Assembly: GCF_016798325.1 (NCBI RefSeq)
Contig: NZ_JAERVO010000008.1
Location: 1 to 64,000, forward strand
DNA: 64,000 nt
Direction: 5' to 3'
Origin: Marinobacter mangrovi
GTDB lineage: Bacteria > Pseudomonadota > Gammaproteobacteria > Pseudomonadales > Oleiphilaceae
Shown here: piece after piece, positions 60,064 to 64,000 of the stretch
Numbering within the stretch: position 1 is the stretch's first letter
How the letters are laid out: each line of letters starts with the position of its first letter
The notes under the pieces: generated by a model
The model's database searches: none
What the model was told of the DNA's origin: nothing
What the model saw: the letters and a program-made list of their open reading frames with translations, nothing else
Made by a program: the position numbers and the translations under genes

Positions 60064-60173
60064 GAAACCCATGGACACCATCGCTGGAGAAAAGGACACG
60101 GACGTCCTTGACCGCCATAGCGGGCCAGGGATGGCCCTCTAGGGCGGCGGAAGCGATGGTGTCCATGGGTTTC
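60064..60173. repeat. 110-bp element with perfect 22-bp inverted arms
   Basis: Arms at 60064-60085 and 60152-60173 are perfect reverse complements. Inside them are two more stems: AAGGAC/GTCCTT (60092-60109) and CCGCC/GGCGG (60112-60147), the latter enclosing GGGCCA/TGGCCC with a GGGA loop. The whole can fold into a three-way junction on either strand. No open frame is present. It could be a non-autonomous mobile repeat (MITE or REP-like). Confidence 0.8.
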
Positions 60174-60340
60174 AGCCCCAAGGTATGAATTCAGATATGT
60201 CCACAGCAACCTATCGTTTGCCGCCCATCTCTAATGGGTCAAAGCCGCCCAACGGATGACCAATGGCCGGCCTTTTCAACTCCACCCACATTCCTGCTAA
60301 TCTGGTTGCCTAAAAAAACCAGAATAACCACCACAGCGAC

Positions 60341-60348
60341 AATAACAA
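60341..60348 (+). promoter_or_regulatory. CA motif (AAnAAnAA) before the molybdopterin oxidoreductase
   Basis: AATAACAA lies 3 nt before the ribosome binding site GGGAGAG (60352-60358). It is a candidate Hfq/Crc site. Confidence 0.45.
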
Positions 60349-60364
60349 ACCGGGAGAGATCAGC

Positions 60365-62659
60365 ATGGATAACGGCATCCACTACCGCACCTGCCACCTC
60401 TGTGAGGCCATGTGCGGCGTCGCCATCGAAGTGAAGGACGGGCAGATCGCCTCGGTCAAGGGCGATGCGGACGATCCGTTCAGCCACGGCCACATCTGCC
60501 CCAAGGCGGTCGCGCTGCAGGATTTGCACAACGATCCGGATCGCCTGACCAGGCCGCTGCGCCGCACGGCCGACGGCTGGGAGGAAATGGAGTGGGACGC
60601 GGCCTTCGATTTCGTTGCCGAACGTCTATACCAGATCCGCCGCGAGTACGGCCGCAACGCCGTGGGCACCTATCAGGGCAACCCCAACGTCCACAACCAC
60701 GGCGCCATGATTGCCGGGCTGCCCTTCCTGCGGGCCCTGGGCACCCAGAACCGGTTTTCCGCGACCTCCAACGACCAGCTGCCCCATATGCTGGCGAACC
60801 TGGAAATGTTTGGCCACCAGGTCCTGTTCCCGATACCGGACATCGACCACAGCGAACTGATGATCTGCATCGGCGCCAACCCCATGGCTTCCAACGGCAG
60901 CCTGATGAGCGTGCCGGACTTCCGGGGCCGCCTGAAAGCCCTCAAGGCGCGAGGCGGCCAACTGGTGGTGATTGATCCGCGGCGCACCGAGACCGCCCGC
61001 GAAGCCGATGAATTCCACTTTGTGCGGCCCGGTAGCGATGCCCTGTTACTGATGGGGATGCTGCACACGCTGTTCGATGAAGACCTGGTCAACCTCGGTA
61101 CCGCCGAACACTGGAGCCGCGATCTGGACCTGGTGCGACTCGCCTGCCTGCCCTACGCGCCCGAAGCCGTGGCTGGTCATACCGGCGTCGATCCCACCCA
61201 GATCCGCATTCTCGCCCGCCGGCTGGCCACCACGCAGCGGGCGGTCCTCTATGGCCGGATCGGCACCAGCACGCAGTCGTTTGGCGGCATCGCCACCTGG
61301 CTGATCTACCTGCTGAATATCCTGACCGGCAAGCTGGATGCCACCGGGGGCCTGATGTTTACACAGCCCGCGGTCGATCTGGTGGCGCTGGGCGCCCTAT
61401 CCGGCCAGCGCGGGCATATTGGTCGCCGGCACAGCCGGGTCAAGGGACTCCCCGAGTTCGGCGGCGAATACCCCGCCAGTGCCATGGCCGACGAAATCCT
61501 TACTCCAGGCGACGGCCAGATCCGGGCGTTCGTCACCATCGCCGGCAACCCCGTCCTGTCCAGTCCCAACGGCACCCGCATGGAGCAGGCCCTGGATCAA
61601 CTCGACTTCATGGTCTCGGTGGATTACTACCTGAATGAAACCACCCGCCACGCCGACATTATCCTGCCGCCCACCCACGCCCTGGAGCGCAGCCACTACG
61701 ACCTGATCTTCAATATGATGGCGGTGCGCAATGTGGCGAAGTTCAGCGAGCCGCTGTTCGAACCCTCGGCCAACGCCCGCCACGACTGGCAGATCCTGCT
61801 GGCACTCGCCCACCGCCTGGAGCGGCTGAAAAAAGGGGGCCGTCTGGGGCTCCGGCAGGAGCTGGGCTGGCAGGCCTTCAAGCGACTGGGGCCGGATACG
61901 CTGCTGGATGTGGCCCTGCGCACGGGGCCTTATGGGCAACCGGTGGGCCGACTACAGCCTCTGCTGCAGCCGGCCACGGACCTGATCGAAGCGGTCCTTC
62001 CCAAGCGCCACCCCTTGCGACATCTCACCCGATTGAGCCCGCTGGACCGTCGCTGGCAGGATCTGCCCAAAGGCCTGTCGCTGGCCACATTGCGTGAGCA
62101 GCCACACGGCGTGGATCTCGGCCCCTTGCGCCCTTCCCTGCCCGACCGGCTCTACACCCGGGACGGCATGGTCAACCTGGCCCCGCGGCGTTACCTGGAC
62201 GATCTGCCCCGGCTGTACGAGGTTTTGATGGCCACGCCCGGGAGCGAGATGCAGTTGATCGGGCGCCGCCACGTCCGCAGCAACAATTCCTGGATGCACA
62301 ACAGCCAGCGACTGGTGAAAGGCAAATCCCGCTGCACGCTGATGATTCACCCGTCCGACGCACAGCGCCTGGGCGTGACCGACGGCGCGGAAGCCGAAGT
62401 GACTTCGGCGGTCGGTTCGATTGTGATCCCCGCCGAGATCACGGAAGATATCATGCCCGGCGTCGTGTCGATCCCCCATGGCTGGGGCCATGATCGCTCG
62501 GGCACCGCCCAGCGGGTGGCCACTGCCCACGCCGGGGCCAGCATCAATGACGTGATCTGCGACGATCAGGTCGATCCAGTCAGCGGCACGTCCGTATTGA
62601 ATGGACAGACCGTCCAGATCCGCGCCCGTCAGCCGGCGGAAGACCGCCAGCGGGCCTGA
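60365..62659 (+). CDS. Molybdopterin oxidoreductase family protein
   Basis: 764-aa cytosolic enzyme of the DMSO-reductase/formate dehydrogenase superfamily. The N-terminal [4Fe-4S] site has Cys10, Cys13, Cys17 and Cys45. Molybdopterin-binding segments include GANPMASNG and VIDPRRTETAREAD, and the C-terminal domain (about 640-750) has the aspartate-decarboxylase-like fold with RSNNSWMHN. No twin-arginine signal is present. The metal ligand is not obvious: the expected place reads ATSNDQLPH, with no Cys or Sec. No electron-transfer subunit is adjacent. The substrate is unknown. Confidence 0.88.
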   Translation: MDNGIHYRTCHLCEAMCGVAIEVKDGQIASVKGDADDPFSHGHICPKAVALQDLHNDPDRLTRPLRRTADGWEEMEWDAAFDFVAERLYQIRREYGRNAVGTYQGNPNVHNHGAMIAGLPFLRALGTQNRFSATSNDQLPHMLANLEMFGHQVLFPIPDIDHSELMICIGANPMASNGSLMSVPDFRGRLKALKARGGQLVVIDPRRTETAREADEFHFVRPGSDALLLMGMLHTLFDEDLVNLGTAEHWSRDLDLVRLACLPYAPEAVAGHTGVDPTQIRILARRLATTQRAVLYGRIGTSTQSFGGIATWLIYLLNILTGKLDATGGLMFTQPAVDLVALGALSGQRGHIGRRHSRVKGLPEFGGEYPASAMADEILTPGDGQIRAFVTIAGNPVLSSPNGTRMEQALDQLDFMVSVDYYLNETTRHADIILPPTHALERSHYDLIFNMMAVRNVAKFSEPLFEPSANARHDWQILLALAHRLERLKKGGRLGLRQELGWQAFKRLGPDTLLDVALRTGPYGQPVGRLQPLLQPATDLIEAVLPKRHPLRHLTRLSPLDRRWQDLPKGLSLATLREQPHGVDLGPLRPSLPDRLYTRDGMVNLAPRRYLDDLPRLYEVLMATPGSEMQLIGRRHVRSNNSWMHNSQRLVKGKSRCTLMIHPSDAQRLGVTDGAEAEVTSAVGSIVIPAEITEDIMPGVVSIPHGWGHDRSGTAQRVATAHAGASINDVICDDQVDPVSGTSVLNGQTVQIRARQPAEDRQRA

Positions 62660-62682
62660 ACCAACACTCAAGGAGGCGCTGC

Positions 62683-63138
62683 ATGCCGCAATGGATACAA
62701 TGGGTCCTGATTATTGCCGGGCTGGCCGTGATTGCCTTACTGGCCCGCTTTATCTGGCAACGGACCCGGCTGTTGCGGCAGCAGAACCAGCAGACAGCGC
62801 GTAACGAAGCCTTTCGGCAGCAACGCCGTGACCAGATGATTGAAAGCGTCCGGGTTCTCGCGATGTCCGTGGAACAGGACCAGGTGGAATATTCCGAAGC
62901 CTGCCTGCGCCTCAAGGGGCTGCTGGATCACCTGGCGCCGGAACTGCTGGAGCAATCGCCTTACCGCATTTTCCAGGAGATGCACGATGCGCTGGAGCAT
63001 ATGCCGACGCATCAGGCTCGGCAGGACACGGCGTCACACTTCATCCGTAAACTGGACGAGCAGCGGTTTGAACTGGAGAAAACCCATGCGGATGCCATTC
63101 GGCGAGCGGCGACGGCGATTCGGTATCATCAGTTTTAA
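62683..63138 (+). CDS. DUF2489 domain membrane protein
   Basis: 151-aa protein with one N-terminal transmembrane helix (about residues 4-26), then a helical, Gln/Arg-rich cytoplasmic part typical of DUF2489 (SVRVLAMSVEQDQVEYSEACLRLKGLLDHL). It starts 23 nt after the molybdopterin gene behind AAGGAGG, so both are on one transcript. Function unknown. Confidence 0.85.
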   Translation: MPQWIQWVLIIAGLAVIALLARFIWQRTRLLRQQNQQTARNEAFRQQRRDQMIESVRVLAMSVEQDQVEYSEACLRLKGLLDHLAPELLEQSPYRIFQEMHDALEHMPTHQARQDTASHFIRKLDEQRFELEKTHADAIRRAATAIRYHQF

Positions 63139-63200
63139 GACGGTGGTTCCCGCGCGCCGCGGGAGAGACAGGCAGCCCGTTGGGCTGCTCCGAAGCGGAA

Positions 63201-63261
63201 GCGTCGGCTACATTAAAGGCTTACTCGAGCGTGTCGCAGACGCTTTAGCGTCTGAGGCGCC
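63201..63261 (+). repeat. 44-nt dispersed palindromic repeat, copy B, with flanking inverted arm
   Basis: 63218-63261 is the reverse complement of copy A (59975-60018) at about 40 of 44 positions. Together with the stretch starting near 63199 it forms an imperfect inverted repeat (AAGCGTCGGCTACA against TGTCGCAGACGCTT). It contains CAGACGCT-TT-AGCGTCTG, a palindrome. No gene is seen between 63139 and 63431. Confidence 0.7.
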
Positions 63262-63323
63262 GCAGGTGCCCAATAACGTCCCCGCCATGTTCCCCCTACT
63301 CAGGCCCGTAACCTACCCCACAT

Positions 63324-63347
63324 AAAAAAGCCGGCCCTGAGGCCGGC
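63324..63347 (-). terminator. Terminator of the small gene at 63432-63716
   Basis: On the minus strand GCCGGCC pairs with GGCCGGC across a TCAG loop and is followed by TTTTTT. It lies 85 nt past the small gene's stop. Confidence 0.8.
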
Positions 63348-63431
63348 AATCACCCGCTTATGCAGATCTACCTGAGTATTCCCGGCCGGCGCCTGGGCGA
63401 CGGCTGATGTATTCGAGTGGCCTGAATCCGA

Positions 63432-63716
63432 TCAGGACAGGCTGTTGAATCCGGTTTCTCCGGCGTCTTTTGCCGCCTGTTCCCAATCGACACCTTCCTG
63501 GCGCAGGGCATCGATCAGTGTGGGGTCCAGCTGCTCCAGAAACGCCTGGAAATGGCGTTGGATAACACGGTCTGGAGAATGGGCCGTCACCCTGAGCAGT
63601 TCGAGGCATTCATCGGTGTCGGCCAGGTGGTAATGGCGTCCGCCACGATGCCTGAAGTGGGATTCAAGCTGGTACAGGTGGTAAATACCGCCGGAGTTGA
63701 AGATGAGCCGATCCAT
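63432..63716 (-). CDS. Small hypothetical protein
   Basis: 94-aa soluble protein that I do not recognise. It is preceded by a near-perfect ribosome binding site GGAGGT five bases before the ATG and followed by a terminator, so it is very likely expressed on its own. The N-terminal half is rich in His and Arg (HLYQLESHFRHRGGRHYHLADTDE); the C-terminal half looks helical (VIQRHFQAFLEQLDPTLIDALRQEGVDWEQAAKDA). No signal peptide or membrane helix. Confidence 0.75.
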   Translation of the reverse strand: MDRLIFNSGGIYHLYQLESHFRHRGGRHYHLADTDECLELLRVTAHSPDRVIQRHFQAFLEQLDPTLIDALRQEGVDWEQAAKDAGETGFNSLS

Positions 63717-63831
63717 TGGACACCTCCGCGCAGGCCAAGCGTCTCACACTCCGTTGCATCCCGACTGCTAACCGGTTCCCTTTATTTTCAATGTAGACCA
63801 CAGGAAAGGAATTGGTAGGAGAAATCGGGGA

Positions 63832-63857
63832 AAGACTGCGGCCGGAACCGCAGTCTT
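63832..63857. terminator. Bidirectional hairpin downstream of the right-edge gene
   Basis: AAGACTGCGG and CCGCAGTCTT form a perfect 10-bp stem with a CCGGAA loop. On the minus strand it is followed by TCCCC, 11 nt past the stop of the partial gene. Confidence 0.7.
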
Positions 63858-63867
63858 GGTAAGACGA

Positions 63868-64000
63868 TCAGGACTGCTGCATCATCCCGGCCATCGCCAT
63901 GATACTGTCCCGGTTTTCGACCAGCTCATCGAACTGCCCGGCCACCTTATCCGGATCCAGCCCCAGGCGCTCGAACAGAGCCGGATCCAGCGGTGCCGGC
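63868..64000 (-). CDS. C-terminal fragment of an unidentified protein (cut by window end)
   Basis: The last 44 codons of a minus-strand gene that continues past 64000. The tail is acidic and ends in a Met-rich stretch (SIMAMAGMMQQS). An open frame without stops, codon use like the neighbours, and a terminator just after the stop support a real gene. The product cannot be named from this piece. Confidence 0.65.
   Translation of the reverse strand, partial: PAPLDPALFERLGLDPDKVAGQFDELVENRDSIMAMAGMMQQS

Overview
This is a GC-rich chromosomal stretch from a gammaproteobacterium related to Pseudomonas and Marinobacter. Three gene blocks follow the order I remember for Pseudomonas: (i) rRNA operon - tyrS - M23 peptidase - anmK - erpA - bactofilin - argC; (ii) dksA - gluQRS - cbrA - cbrB - [crcZ] - pcnB - folK - panB - panC - pgi; (iii) folB - plsY - tsaD - rpsU - dnaG - rpoD - tRNA-Ile2. 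Two DUF4382 lipoproteins and a FadL-type porin paired with a large Ig-like lipoprotein point towards a marine, hydrocarbon-associated genus such as Marinobacter. The species cannot be named from the sequence alone. I found no phage, insertion sequence or CRISPR array.

Layout. 1-650 is the promoter and leader region of an rRNA operon that runs leftward out of the window, with three tandem sigma70 promoters. 650-7,650 carries tyrS, cell-wall genes (M23 endopeptidase, anmK, bactofilin), erpA and argC. 7,650-12,600 carries a ClC channel, hemJ, thiD, thiE and hemL. 12,900-22,100 holds a secreted lipase, two convergent DUF4382 lipoproteins, a TPR lipoprotein with PBP1b, a kinase fusion, a pentapeptide protein, a Rieske protein and sfsA. 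22,500-34,700 is the dksA-cbrAB-pcnB-pan-pgi block. 34,750-42,100 is the folate, plsY, tsaD and macromolecular-synthesis (rpsU-dnaG-rpoD) block. 42,300-63,150 is accessory catabolism: CoA-transferase with AtoE, class III ADH, GH114 lipoprotein, TonB receptor, pobR-pobA, GST, FadL/lipoprotein pair and a molybdopterin oxidoreductase. The right edge has two small unknown genes, the last cut by the window end.

Most interesting system. The 970-bp gap between cbrB and pcnB contains a strong sigma54 promoter, about 370 nt of non-coding transcript carrying five A-rich CA motifs, and an intrinsic terminator. This matches a CrcZ-type decoy RNA under CbrB control. In the same window five catabolic or surface transcripts (lipase, CoA-transferase, pobA, FadL-like porin, molybdopterin oxidoreductase) carry exact AAnAAnAA motifs next to their ribosome binding sites. 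The window therefore seems to hold the sensor (CbrA), the regulator (CbrB), the decoy RNA and several likely targets of an Hfq/Crc carbon catabolite repression circuit.

Other non-coding structure worth attention: a 110-bp element with perfect 22-bp inverted arms enclosing two hairpins (60,064-60,173); a 44-nt dispersed palindromic repeat present twice in opposite orientation (59,975 and 63,218); a TetR-like operator inside the GST promoter; and stem-loops in the dksA leader and the rpsU-dnaG-rpoD operon.
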